Part shown: positions 1 to 7,703 of the stretch, piece by piece
Position numbering within the stretch: the stretch's first letter is position 1
Layout of the letters: every line of letters begins with the position of its first letter
Source: Nitrosopumilus oxyclinae
Lineage (GTDB): Archaea; Thermoproteota; Nitrososphaeria; Nitrososphaerales; Nitrosopumilaceae
Reading direction: 5' to 3'
Assembly (NCBI RefSeq): GCF_013407165.1
Contig: NZ_CP026994.1
Span: 1,516,187-1,580,186 of the forward strand
DNA: 64,000 nt
Notes under the pieces: generated by a model
The model's database searches: none
Told to the model about the DNA's origin: nothing
Seen by the model: the letters and a program-made list of their open reading frames with translations, nothing else
Position numbers and translations under genes: made by a program

Positions 1-184
1 TTCCAGATGCAGATAAAGCTACAATATCATTTTGTGTTTCAAATACTTGTTGAGTTTTATCAACAACATCAGTGTACAACTCTACAAAATCATCACTTCT
101 GTGATTGATGATAGGTGCAAGCATTGCCCTCATTACTCTATTAGGTACATTTGTTGGACCAGGAAGCATTGATAGATATTCCAT
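1..184 (-). CDS. Class V aminotransferase, alanine/serine-glyoxylate type (N-terminal fragment)
   Basis: Only the first 61 codons are in the window; the gene runs off the left edge. The ATG is at 184 and the protein begins MEYLSMLPGPTNVPNRVMRA, followed by a NHRS motif about 25 residues in. This LPGPTNVPxRV...INHRS opening is typical of the PLP-dependent alanine-glyoxylate/serine-pyruvate aminotransferase family (class V fold). The PLP lysine lies outside the window, so the substrate cannot be judged. It points the same way as nadM, whose stop codon lies about 40 nt upstream of this start, so the two may share a transcript. Confidence 0.8.
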   Translation of the reverse strand, partial: MEYLSMLPGPTNVPNRVMRAMLAPIINHRSDDFVELYTDVVDKTQQVFETQNDIVALSASG

Positions 185-223
185 ATGTTATCTATCAGCA
201 GTTATTTTGGGGTTTATTTATAA

Positions 224-718
224 TTAGAGATTTTTCAAATGTTCTTTAGCACTAATTCTTTCCAAAAAATTTCTTGTTCCAGAAGGTACTAGATTATCCC
301 ATTTTTGATCGCGAATTATAAGATCGCGAATATTGGTTCCAGATAATGATTCCCTATTCAAAAAAGGAATCGAAAGAACCTGAATCTTTCTTTTCGAATA
401 TAGATGCTTTGTCAAATCATCATTTGAAAAAATTATATCAAATTTTGGTACAATAGTATCTATTTTTTCAATCCATTTCACATGATTATCAACATCAGGA
501 ATAAAATAAATTGAAATTTTTTCTTTCATTGAATCATCAATAGAAGATAAAATCATTTCTTTTCGTTGTTCGGCAGTAAATGGATTGTTTTTTTCTACAG
601 GTTTGTTTGAGCTTCCCAAGCCTATCCATAATTTATCAACTTTAGATAATGCAAATTGTAATGCTTCAAGATGGCCCAGATGAAAAGGTTGGAATCTTCC
701 TATCAATAAACCATCCAT
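224..718 (-). CDS. nadM: Nicotinamide-nucleotide adenylyltransferase (archaeal NadM type)
   Basis: A 164-aa protein that should join NMN and ATP to make NAD+ in the cytoplasm. The nucleotidyltransferase signature GRFQPFHLGH is at residues 7-16, with the HxGH-type histidines. A second family motif, SGTNIRDLI, follows near residue 125 and matches the ISGTxIR element of archaeal NadM. Length fits the family (about 165-190 aa). The start is the ATG at 718; an A/T-rich TTTTTAAAAAG element about 25-30 nt upstream fits a leaderless archaeal promoter. It is divergent from rtcA, and the two promoters must lie within about 60 bp. Confidence 0.9.
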   Translation of the reverse strand: MDGLLIGRFQPFHLGHLEALQFALSKVDKLWIGLGSSNKPVEKNNPFTAEQRKEMILSSIDDSMKEKISIYFIPDVDNHVKWIEKIDTIVPKFDIIFSNDDLTKHLYSKRKIQVLSIPFLNRESLSGTNIRDLIIRDQKWDNLVPSGTRNFLERISAKEHLKNL

Positions 719-779
719 ATCATCTATAGAAAATTTCTTTTTAAAAAACTATCATAAAGAGTGATTAATTGAAAAAACT

Positions 780-1805
780 ATGGATTTTCTAAAGATTAAT
801 GGAGGCCACGGCGAAGGTGGTGGACAAATTATTCGCTCAGCAATTGCACTATCATGTATTACAAAACAAGCAATACATTTAGAAAATATTAGAAAAAATA
901 GAAAAATTTCTGGATTAAGGCCACAACATCTTACAGCAATCAAAATTCTTCAAAAAGTTGCAAATGCTAAAGTCATTGGAGCAAAAATAGGATCTACAGA
1001 AATAAAATTTATCCCAGGTAATATTGAAAATTTAGAATTAGTTGAAAACGTTGGAACAGCTGGAAGTATTCCATTAATTTTACAGGTTTTAATTCCGGTA
1101 GTTGCAATATCAAAAAAACATCTTGATTTAAAAATTAAAGGCGGTACTGATGTACTTTGGAGTCCAACTATTGATTATACTCAATACGTATTACAAGAAG
1201 CATATTCAAGAATGGGTATTAATTTTTCACTTGAATTAATCAAAAGGGGTTATTATCCTAAAGGCGGTGGAGAAGTAAAATTACAAGTAACCCCATCTAA
1301 TGTAAAAGCAACATCATTTTCAAAAAGAAAAACAAATGAAGTTAAATTAATTTGTTCTTTTTCAAAATCTACAAACAACAAAATTAAAAATAAAGTAAAT
1401 CAAATTGTAAAAAAATTAACTGAAGCAAACCATATTGTAAACGTAAAAATAATATCTGAAGAAGCACTAGATTCTGGTGCATCTTTGTTAATTTACAGTA
1501 TTGATCATGATTCCATTATGGGGATTGATGCATTATATAATAAAAAAACAGATGAATTTGATTTAGACTTGGATAATTTTATTAAAAATTATTCTATTGA
1601 TAATAATTTAGCAGACATGTTAGTCGTTCCTGCCAGTTTATCTGCTGGAAAAACAATTTTTCCTGTTAAAGAAATTACAAAACATTTAGAGACAAATTTG
1701 TTTGTAACATCAAAAATCACTGGTTGTAAATATGGTATTGGAAAAACAAGTAATGGTTTTGAAGTAATTATTGAGGGAATCTCAAACTCCAGCATCAAGC
1801 AATGA
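780..1805 (+). CDS. rtcA: RNA 3'-terminal phosphate cyclase
   Basis: A 341-aa RtcA-family enzyme that uses ATP to convert an RNA 3'-phosphate to a 2',3'-cyclic phosphate. The family opening INGGHGEGGGQIIRSAIALS is at residues 6-25, and GLRPQHLTAI near 45-54 is the usual second motif. The KGGGEVKL stretch at about residue 161 and the C-terminal half fit the full-length family. The 3' end overlaps the convergent CopD-like gene by 24 bp. Other RNA-end and tRNA enzymes lie elsewhere in the window (ThpR, CCA enzyme, RNase Z), but not in this transcript. Confidence 0.93.
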   Translation: MDFLKINGGHGEGGGQIIRSAIALSCITKQAIHLENIRKNRKISGLRPQHLTAIKILQKVANAKVIGAKIGSTEIKFIPGNIENLELVENVGTAGSIPLILQVLIPVVAISKKHLDLKIKGGTDVLWSPTIDYTQYVLQEAYSRMGINFSLELIKRGYYPKGGGEVKLQVTPSNVKATSFSKRKTNEVKLICSFSKSTNNKIKNKVNQIVKKLTEANHIVNVKIISEEALDSGASLLIYSIDHDSIMGIDALYNKKTDEFDLDLDNFIKNYSIDNNLADMLVVPASLSAGKTIFPVKEITKHLETNLFVTSKITGCKYGIGKTSNGFEVIIEGISNSSIKQ

Positions 1806-2279
1806 AGCAAAGAATAGAATTGCTATAGACAATACTACAGTTATCTCTCCAAGTATGATAATTTTTTTTCTAAGTTTTTGAATTTCAGGTTCTGACATCT
1901 GGTTTGACATAATTTTTTCCTCAACATCTTTACGAATTACTCTAACATGAACAGCATATGTAATAATTAATGCAATAACAAGAATTATCTTAATAATTAG
2001 AAAAGTCCCATAGCTTGTTGAAAAAAGAAGTTCAGGTTTTCCAATTAATGCATGTGAAGTATACAAACCGGTGATCATTAAAATTATCAATGAAGGAACA
2101 GCAACTTTGTTAAACCGTTTACCAACACGAATCATTATTTGCATTCGTTCTTCAATAGAACTAGTCATTGTTTTTAAAAGAGGAGAAAATACAATTCCAA
2201 TAAATAAAGAACCACCAACCCAAATTGACGCAGCTATTAGATGAATCCAAGTGATTATTGCCTGTTCTATTGCAGTCAT
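1782..2279 (-). CDS. CopD-like four-helix membrane protein
   Basis: A 165-aa integral membrane protein with four hydrophobic segments at about residues 7-30, 52-74, 88-110 and 138-163. The first helix carries WIHLIAASIWVGGSLFIG, resembling the HxxxxxxWxG pattern of CopD/DUF2269-type membrane domains that can bind heme or copper. Histidines in the helices could be ligands. It converges on rtcA with a 24-bp overlap. A copper-related role would suit a copper-dependent archaeon, but nothing here proves it; the call rests on one motif and topology. Confidence 0.6.
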   Translation of the reverse strand: MTAIEQAIITWIHLIAASIWVGGSLFIGIVFSPLLKTMTSSIEERMQIMIRVGKRFNKVAVPSLIILMITGLYTSHALIGKPELLFSTSYGTFLIIKIILVIALIITYAVHVRVIRKDVEEKIMSNQMSEPEIQKLRKKIIILGEITVVLSIAILFFASLLDAGV

Positions 2280-2360
2280 AGTTAATGATATTTTAAATCA
2301 AATATTATGTATTTGGATCTTGCCAACCTTTTTTAGTTGTACAAATCTGGAATCATTGAA

Positions 2361-2855
2361 ATGGCACTTCAAAGTAAATTGATAGTTTATCTAGCAATAG
2401 TTGGAGTTTTAGCATTAATGGGAGGAATTATTTTCTATGCTAGTCTTGATAATGATGAACTTGCTTTAATTGAGATTGAACTAACAAATGTGAAATTATT
2501 AGATGTGAACACAGTAAATAATCAAGCAAAATTCGAGGTTACATTTTTGGTAACAAACCCAAGTGACAAAACACTAACAGTTTCACAAATAGATTTCCAA
2601 TTATATGGTAATGGTGAACTATTAGGTTCTGGATTATATTCTACAGCAGACATAGCATTGCCTGGCAGAGCATTATTTGTTTCAGGTGCAGAAATTCCAT
2701 TAAAAAACATATTTGTTATTTCTAAATCAGACGTTAATTCAGAAATTTATGAAGATGTCATTAATGAAAAAATTACTAGTTTTTCTGCTGAAGGAAATAT
2801 CATCACTCAAACTTCATGGAGTGAAACTGAGAAAAAATTCAAAACTGGTTATTAA
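2361..2855 (+). CDS. Membrane-anchored LEA14-like (WHy-type) protein, function unknown
   Basis: From the ATG at 2361 the product is 164 aa. The frame is open to a TTG at 2337, but the ATG gives a clean MALQSKLIVYL N-terminus that leads into one transmembrane segment (about residues 6-25). The remainder is beta-rich with the pattern VKLLDVNTVNNQAKFEVTF then NPSDKTLTVSQIDFQLYGNG, typical of LEA type 2/WHy domains (hydrophobic-polar strands, conserved NP). The domain should sit outside the membrane. A second protein with a similar pattern lies at 8311-8760. Role unknown; stress protection is a family association only. Confidence 0.6.
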   Translation: MALQSKLIVYLAIVGVLALMGGIIFYASLDNDELALIEIELTNVKLLDVNTVNNQAKFEVTFLVTNPSDKTLTVSQIDFQLYGNGELLGSGLYSTADIALPGRALFVSGAEIPLKNIFVISKSDVNSEIYEDVINEKITSFSAEGNIITQTSWSETEKKFKTGY

Positions 2856-2863
2856 TTAAAAAG

Positions 2864-2937
2864 TGGGCCTAATGAGATTCGAACTCATGATCACCGCCAT
2901 GTCGAGGCGGTATCCTAACCAGCTAGACTACAGGCCC
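2864..2937 (-). tRNA. tRNA-Val (anticodon GAC)
   Basis: A 74-nt cloverleaf on the minus strand. Acceptor GGGCCTG pairs with TAGGCCC (one G-U), with discriminator A and no encoded CCA. The T arm is ATGAG-TTCGAAT-CTCAT. The anticodon stem CCGCC/GGCGG encloses loop TCGACAT, giving anticodon GAC. Position 33 is C instead of the near-universal U. No intron is needed to fold it. It lies in the gap between the LEA-like gene and bluB. Confidence 0.92.
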
Positions 2938-3006
2938 ATTGAAAAATAAATCGAATAATTGACATTATTAACGTTTAACAAAAGAAAGAATGAAGGTACA
3001 AAATAG

Positions 3007-3717
3007 ATGACAGAAAATTTTACTGATGAAGAAAAACAGGGCTTCTACAAGGCAATTTATTCAAGAAGAGATGTAAGATCTCACTTTATCTCAAAGCCAA
3101 TAGAAGATGAGGTTTTATCAAAAATTCTAAACGCAGCACATCACGCTCCTTCAGTAGGATTTTCTCAACCATGGAATTTTATTTTAATTAAAGATCAGGA
3201 TACTAAAAAGAAAATAAAAGAATCTTTTGAGGAAGAGAAAAATCGATCATCACAATTGGTTGAAGAACCAAAAAAATCAAAATATCTTTCTTTCAAATTA
3301 GAAGGGATTTTGGAATCTCCTGTAAATCTATGTGTCACATACGATCCTACAAAGTTTGGGCCTTTTGTAATTGGTAGATCAAGTATTCCTGAAGCTGGAC
3401 TTTACAGTGTATGTTGTGCTATTCAAAATTTATGGTTATCAGCTAGAACAGAAAATATAGGTCTTGGCTGGGTTAGCATTCTATCAAATGACACATTAAA
3501 AGAAACTTTAGATTTACCTGAGCATGTTATTCCTATTGCATACTTGTGTTTAGGATATGTTGATGAATTTGCTGAAAAACCAGATCTTGAAACTAAAGGT
3601 TGGTTACCAAGACTAGAATTGAAAGATGTTGTATTTTTTGAAAAATGGAATGATAAAGAAAATAAAAATTGGGAAAAAATTCAAAAAATGATTAAAGAAA
3701 ATCTTGATTACGCTTAA
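3007..3717 (+). CDS. bluB: 5,6-dimethylbenzimidazole synthase (BluB)
   Basis: A 236-aa nitroreductase-fold flavoprotein of the BluB branch, which fragments reduced FMN with O2 to make 5,6-dimethylbenzimidazole, the lower ligand of cobalamin. BluB hallmarks are visible: RRDVRSHF at residues 20-27, APSVGFSQPWNF near 49-60, LKLEGI-like FKLEGI near 98-103, and LWLSARTENIGLGWVSI near 143-159. Length matches BluB rather than generic nitroreductases. With CbiH at 23219-24013 it supports de novo B12 synthesis, as established for ammonia-oxidising archaea. Confidence 0.92.
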   Translation: MTENFTDEEKQGFYKAIYSRRDVRSHFISKPIEDEVLSKILNAAHHAPSVGFSQPWNFILIKDQDTKKKIKESFEEEKNRSSQLVEEPKKSKYLSFKLEGILESPVNLCVTYDPTKFGPFVIGRSSIPEAGLYSVCCAIQNLWLSARTENIGLGWVSILSNDTLKETLDLPEHVIPIAYLCLGYVDEFAEKPDLETKGWLPRLELKDVVFFEKWNDKENKNWEKIQKMIKENLDYA

Positions 3718-3741
3718 ATAATTAAGAATGTTTTTTTTGCT

Positions 3742-3834
3742 GGGCTTGTAGCGCAGAGTCAATATGACGCGCAACATGGATAGCGCAGTAGCCTCCTAAG
3801 TTACAGGTCGAGGGATCGAAGCCCTCCAAGCCCG
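3742..3834 (+). tRNA. tRNA-Arg (anticodon CCT) with a probable 18-nt D-loop intron
   Basis: Acceptor GGGCTTG (3742-3748) pairs with CAAGCCC (3827-3833), discriminator G. The T arm is GAGGG-ATCGAAG-CCCTC. The anticodon arm GTAGC-CTCCTAA-GTTAC gives anticodon CCT. The gene is 93 nt; the excess sits in the D arm, where GCGC...GCGC would otherwise pair around a normal loop. Removing 18 nt around 3757-3774 restores a 75-nt tRNA with loop AGCATGGATA and a G15-C48 pair. The insert contains GTCA-ATA-TGAC, a small hairpin. GCGCA is repeated at both sides, so the exact splice sites are uncertain. Position 54 is A instead of T. Confidence 0.85.
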
Positions 3835-3875
3835 TTTAATTTTAATAAGTAATGGAAATTTAAATACAAAGACGA

Positions 3876-4415
3876 ATGGCTGAAGATATGAAAGTTATTG
3901 TCATTTCTGGTAGTCCAAGAAAAAATGCAAATACGCAAATTATTATGAAATATGTTTTTGAATATGCCAAAACAAAAAATCAAGATACAAAATTAATTAA
4001 TCTCTCTGATGGTCAGATTGAATACTATAGAGGACCAGACATAGAATATGATGAAACAACAAAAACTGCTGCAAATGACATCATGGATGCAGATGTATGG
4101 TTAATTGGTTCACCAATTTATAATTCATTTTTTAGTTCAGCACTGAAAAATCTTTTTGAATATGTAAATTATAAAAAGACTCCAGGAAAAGTGGCTGGAA
4201 TTACAATTTTGGCTGCTGGGAACATTGGATTTGTCAACGTACAGGCATTAATCACACAATTGATGTCATATTTCAGAGTAATAACAAATCCAAAGGCTGT
4301 ATTTTTAACTACAGAATCAATAAAAGAAAATTTAGTTGATGATGATGCAAAAAATAGACTACGAGATATGGTCGATGAGACTTTAGATATTGCATCAAAA
4401 ATGCATCAAAAATAG
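3876..4415 (+). CDS. NAD(P)H-dependent FMN reductase-family flavoprotein
   Basis: A 179-aa flavodoxin-like protein. The phosphate-binding loop ISGSPRKNANTQ is at about residues 9-20, GSPIYNSFFS near 82-91 is the second flavin-binding loop, and AAGNIG near 113 the third. These are features of the NADPH-dependent FMN reductase/iron-sulfur flavoprotein superfamily. No cysteine cluster is present, so it is a plain flavoprotein. The ATG at 3876 is annotated; an ATG at 3888 (MKVIVIS) is also possible. It follows tRNA-Arg by about 40 nt. Electron donor and acceptor are unknown. Confidence 0.8.
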   Translation: MAEDMKVIVISGSPRKNANTQIIMKYVFEYAKTKNQDTKLINLSDGQIEYYRGPDIEYDETTKTAANDIMDADVWLIGSPIYNSFFSSALKNLFEYVNYKKTPGKVAGITILAAGNIGFVNVQALITQLMSYFRVITNPKAVFLTTESIKENLVDDDAKNRLRDMVDETLDIASKMHQK

Positions 4416-4792
4416 GCTCAATTAATCCCTCTAGTAAAATCAAATATTCTAAATTTAATATTAGTAAATTTACATTACGATAATTTTAATAAATTATTTT
4501 ATTTTTAAAAAATTCATAGTGATCATTAGGAATTTAGAATGTATGAAATGATTTACATAATTAATTTAATTAATTCTAACCAATTTTTTATTTTAAAATT
4601 TTTGATTTATCAAAATAATTAATTTAAAAGAACTTTTGTTAAAAAGAACTTGAGAAATATTTCATTAATAGTTAAAATTCACACTATTCAAATAAATTCA
4701 TTTCAAATATCAAAAATTTATCAATAAAAGAATAATCAAAATGTCAATTTTGATGCAAAAGTCAAATAATAACATCATTTAAAGAACATATT
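4416..4792. other. A/T-rich intergenic stretch without a recognisable gene
   Basis: About 377 bp of extremely A/T-rich DNA. A 10-bp direct repeat, AAAAGAACTT, occurs at 4626-4635 and 4642-4651. I see no tRNA, rRNA or convincing ORF in it. The right end should hold the promoter of the miniprotein gene at 4793. Confidence 0.5.
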
Positions 4793-4912
4793 ATGAATTT
4801 GAAAGAAGATCCAACCGAATTATGTTCATGTAAATGTCATTTTGGAGGGGCAGTTAGTTGTCCAGGTTGTAAAGAAAATCATGGTGAAGTATGTCCCCAT
4901 TGTAAAGATTAG
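4793..4912 (+). CDS. 39-aa cysteine-rich zinc-binding miniprotein
   Basis: A short ORF of 39 codons plus stop, beginning MNLKEDPTELCSCKCHFGGA. It has seven cysteines arranged as CSCKCH, CPGC and CPHC, the last two as CxxC knuckles, plus histidines: enough ligands for one or two zinc ions. The concentration of CxxC pairs in so short a reading frame argues that it is real. It ends 2 nt before the convergent gene at 4915. Function unknown; RNA or protein binding is possible for such knuckles. Confidence 0.65.
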   Translation: MNLKEDPTELCSCKCHFGGAVSCPGCKENHGEVCPHCKD

Positions 4913-4914
4913 AT

Positions 4915-5388
4915 CTATTTACTCTTAGTTTTTCTTTCAGATGCTAGCATTTTGAGATTAGCTAATTCAGTTTTTAATGACTCTATTTGAACAAGAGTTT
5001 CAAGATTAGAAATTTCTTGATTTAATCTTTCAATTTCACTGTCTTTTAGTTTTACAGTTTCTTTCACATTATTTAGTTCAAGAGATAATTCATTTTGAAT
5101 TTGTTTGATTTCTGAAAGACTAACTTGTGAACCAGTAGTTGTAGTTTCAATAGTTTGTGTATTACTCAAGCTTTTTTTTTCTACATGAGATGGTGCATGA
5201 TTATGCATGTAATCTGTACTTTTCTGAGATATCCAGCATGTGAAAGCCATAAACCATGTAATAGGAACTGCCATCAGAAATACGAAATCTAGTATTGGTG
5301 ATAAATCCCAAAATGCCCAAAGCCCGGTCAATACTGCTGCAAAAACTCCGGTTACTAATGTGGCTAAATGGTTACCAACATATCCCAT
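4915..5388 (-). CDS. Membrane protein with C-terminal coiled coil, function unknown
   Basis: A 157-aa protein. Two hydrophobic segments near the N-terminus (about residues 8-27 and 32-52) are followed by a polar linker and a heptad-patterned region at about residues 85-155, rich in Leu/Ile with Glu/Lys. That region should form a cytoplasmic coiled coil that may dimerise or recruit a partner. No enzymatic motif is visible. The 3' end is 2 nt from the convergent zinc miniprotein gene. Likely lineage-specific. Confidence 0.6.
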   Translation of the reverse strand: MGYVGNHLATLVTGVFAAVLTGLWAFWDLSPILDFVFLMAVPITWFMAFTCWISQKSTDYMHNHAPSHVEKKSLSNTQTIETTTTGSQVSLSEIKQIQNELSLELNNVKETVKLKDSEIERLNQEISNLETLVQIESLKTELANLKMLASERKTKSK

Positions 5389-5470
5389 AATTATTTTAAA
5401 ATTTCATTATTTATAACAGTAATGCTAAAAATCATAAAATAATATAATTAAAAAGAAAAAAGAGCTGAAT

Positions 5471-5704
5471 TTATTCGTCTGCTTCAGTGGTAGCGACAGT
5501 TGCTTTTGGCATATCTGATTGTAAGATTTGAATTTTTTGCAATAGTTCAGTTCTTAGATCTCTTGCAACTCTTCTTACAGTTGGTCTTGGAACTCCAAGT
5601 TCATCAACCACTTTGGTGTAGATATCCTGCTTGTCGGTTACCCCTTTGTCAAGATAAGAATTAATCGCTTCTTTAATTATCGTGCTTTGGTTTGTACGAT
5701 TCAA
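5471..5704 (-). CDS. Small HTH DNA-binding protein
   Basis: A 77-aa protein. Residues about 15-50 read as a helix-turn-helix: VTDKQDIYTKVVDELGVPRP followed by TVRRVARDLR, the latter fitting a recognition helix. The tail is acidic (ATTEADE). Small single-domain HTH proteins are common regulators or chromatin-associated proteins in ammonia-oxidising archaea. The gene has its own A/T-rich upstream region; no target can be inferred. The start is the ATG at 5704. Confidence 0.65.
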   Translation of the reverse strand: MNRTNQSTIIKEAINSYLDKGVTDKQDIYTKVVDELGVPRPTVRRVARDLRTELLQKIQILQSDMPKATVATTEADE

Positions 5705-5950
5705 CGAATTCTACATTTTAATTGTTCTATATAAGACTATAACTTTTGTAATTTCAAAATTGTCATTTTTGATTAATTCAAATAGTATAGATAATACTAA
5801 AACAAAAAATTTCATAGTCCACAAAAATTAATTTTCTAACGAAAACCGTACAGAACGTTATGGATTTTTCAATAATGCTAAACTATCTGTAAGAATATTC
5901 CAAGTCATTTCCACAAAAGACTATTAAGATGTATTTACAGATTCATCCTA

Positions 5951-6427
5951 ATGGCCACAGTGAATATTGAAACTAATTTAGGAAAGATTTCATTTAAACT
6001 ATTACCTGAACTAGCTCCAGAAACTGTAAGAAATTTTGAAAAATTAGCTAAAGACGGATTTTATGATGGAACTCTTTTTCACAGAGTCATCCCAGGATTT
6101 ATGATTCAAGGGGGCGATCCTAATACAAAAACAGATAACAAAGGTTCATGGGGAATGGGAGGACCAGGTTACAATATCAAGGCTGAATTTAGTTCAAGAT
6201 CTCATTTACGAGGCATAGTTTCCATGGCTAGATCGCAAGATCCAAACAGTGCAGGTTCACAATTCTTCATCGTTACCTCTGATAGTGCATTTTTAGATAG
6301 AGAATATACTGTGTTTGGGGAAGTAACTGAAGGAATGGATGTTGCAGACAAAATTGTAAATCTTGATAGAGATGGAAATGATTGTCCACTAGAAAAAACA
6401 TCAATGATTCATGTTACAGTGGAATAA
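5951..6427 (+). CDS. Peptidyl-prolyl cis-trans isomerase, cyclophilin type
   Basis: A 158-aa cyclophilin that isomerises X-Pro bonds, probably in the cytoplasm as no signal peptide is present. The hallmarks LFHRVIPGFMIQGGDP (about residues 42-57), the SMARSQDPNSAGSQFFI block (about 91-107) and VFGEVTEGMDV (about 121-131) are all present, including the catalytic arginine of FHRV. Length matches the compact bacterial/archaeal type. The stop codon is immediately followed by the ATG of the next gene (6428), so the two are probably co-transcribed. Confidence 0.95.
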   Translation: MATVNIETNLGKISFKLLPELAPETVRNFEKLAKDGFYDGTLFHRVIPGFMIQGGDPNTKTDNKGSWGMGGPGYNIKAEFSSRSHLRGIVSMARSQDPNSAGSQFFIVTSDSAFLDREYTVFGEVTEGMDVADKIVNLDRDGNDCPLEKTSMIHVTVE

Positions 6428-7321
6428 ATGAAAATAATTGGAATATTTATCATAATTTTACTAGTATTAATAATTCCTTCAGCAACTGCTCAAGAATTCA
6501 GTATAGGTGAAAAAGCAAATCAAAAATCAGTTCAAGTAGTAATCGATATTGAAGGAAATATTCATGTTAAACATGTTGTAGGTTCCTCTACCACTACAAA
6601 ACAAGTAGAATTGATCAGTGGAGATATTGAAAATTTGGTTTTATTTGATAAGGAAGGGAATGAACAAATGTTAGTTGAAACAGCCAGTAATGATTCTGTA
6701 CTAATTTTACCATCAAGCAGTGATTCAATTATAGAATATGATTTAAAAAATGTACTTTTACTTAAAGATAATTTATGGAGATGGGAATTTAGATATTTAC
6801 AAACAACAGATTTTCTAATTCCTGAAGAATTAGATTTGATTTTTTTAAATGATAGACCAGTTTACTTGGATGAGAAAAAAGGATTTTCATGTCATGGTTG
6901 TCAAATAATTTTGGAATATGCAATTGATGAACCAAAAAATATCTTTGAAGTTAATTGGGAAGATAAAAAATTTCTAGTAGAAATTGGAACTTTTGCAAAT
7001 ATAGATAATTTTGAATTTGATCAACCTACAAAAAAAATTAGTTTTGATATTAATGATAGTAATCAATTTTTTACCATAGTAATCCCATTGGAATTATTGT
7101 GGGGGCCATATGTAATAATCCACGATGATAAGAATATTCAATTTCAAGATCATAGAAATAATGGAACACATGTTTGGATTAACATGAGGCCTGATACAGT
7201 AGGTGAAACTCTCATCACAGGAACTACAGTTATACCTGAATTTCCAATAATTACACCATTAGCAATTGGATTTTTATTAATTATGATTATGCCTTTTGTA
7301 AGAAAAATTAATCTCCCTTAG
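6428..7321 (+). CDS. Secreted, C-terminally anchored beta-rich protein with PEF-CTERM-like tail
   Basis: A 297-aa protein with an N-terminal signal peptide (hydrophobic residues 2-18, then SATAQE, a plausible cleavage site) and a C-terminal tripartite tail: a PEF motif in VIPEFPIITP, one hydrophobic helix, then a basic end (RKINLP). This matches the PEF-CTERM type sorting signals of archaea, which are processed and anchored to the envelope. The body is beta-rich with one CHGC pair near residue 159. It starts directly after the cyclophilin stop. Function of the body is unknown. Confidence 0.7.
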   Translation: MKIIGIFIIILLVLIIPSATAQEFSIGEKANQKSVQVVIDIEGNIHVKHVVGSSTTTKQVELISGDIENLVLFDKEGNEQMLVETASNDSVLILPSSSDSIIEYDLKNVLLLKDNLWRWEFRYLQTTDFLIPEELDLIFLNDRPVYLDEKKGFSCHGCQIILEYAIDEPKNIFEVNWEDKKFLVEIGTFANIDNFEFDQPTKKISFDINDSNQFFTIVIPLELLWGPYVIIHDDKNIQFQDHRNNGTHVWINMRPDTVGETLITGTTVIPEFPIITPLAIGFLLIMIMPFVRKINLP

Positions 7322-7463
7322 ATCCACAAGAACAAAAACCATATTCGTCAATTCGAACATTACAAACTGCACATTTTTCTCCATATTCTACTTCCCATGG
7401 TTCCTTTCCAAAAAGCTTGAAATGATCATCAATTTCTATTGGTATCTCCCTTTTCTTTTCCAA
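7308..7463 (-). CDS. 51-aa zinc-ribbon miniprotein (TTG start)
   Basis: A short minus-strand ORF starting with TTG at 7463 and ending with TAA at 7308-7310. It reads LEKKREIPIEIDDHFKLFGK, then PWEVEYGEKCAVCNVRIDEY, then GFCSCGSKGD. The spaced CxxC and CxC pairs make a compact zinc ribbon, and the N-terminal part looks protein-like instead of random. Its 3' end overlaps the end of the secreted-protein gene by 14 bp. The start is uncertain because no ATG is available. Confidence 0.5.
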   Translation of the reverse strand: MEKKREIPIEIDDHFKLFGKEPWEVEYGEKCAVCNVRIDEYGFCSCGSKGD

Positions 7464-7511
7464 TGATTTGTATAGTCATTCCAACTATACATACATTATC
7501 TGAGAATAATC

Positions 7512-7703
7512 ATGAAAATTGAATGTGGATGTCATTGTATAAAGTGCAAAAGTACAGATTTAGAATCAAATAGAATTGGAGAAGTTGAAAAAGATGGATA
7601 TTTTGACATGCATCACACATGCAAACAATGCAATACACATTTTGATCATTTAGATGGAGAAATTTTTTCAAACTGTGAAAAATGTAAATATTTTTCTAGT
7701 TAG
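7512..7703 (+). CDS. 63-aa zinc-finger-like protein
   Basis: A small protein whose cysteines and histidines come in knuckles: CGCHCIKC at residues 5-12, CKQC near 37-40, and CEKC near 55-58. Eight or more potential ligands suggest two zinc sites. It is one of several small zinc proteins in this window. The 3' end overlaps the convergent gene at 7696 by 8 bp. No specific family recognised. Confidence 0.6.
   Translation: MKIECGCHCIKCKSTDLESNRIGEVEKDGYFDMHHTCKQCNTHFDHLDGEIFSNCEKCKYFSS

Noticed and set aside
3801-3983. Minus-strand ORF across tRNA-Arg and the flavoprotein start
   Set aside because: It runs through the tRNA gene and the 5' end of a clear gene; composition is non-protein-like.
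4416-4792. A/T-rich gap as a replication origin
   Set aside because: No repeated origin boxes beyond one 10-bp pair, and no cdc6/orc1 gene adjacent; A/T richness alone is not evidence.
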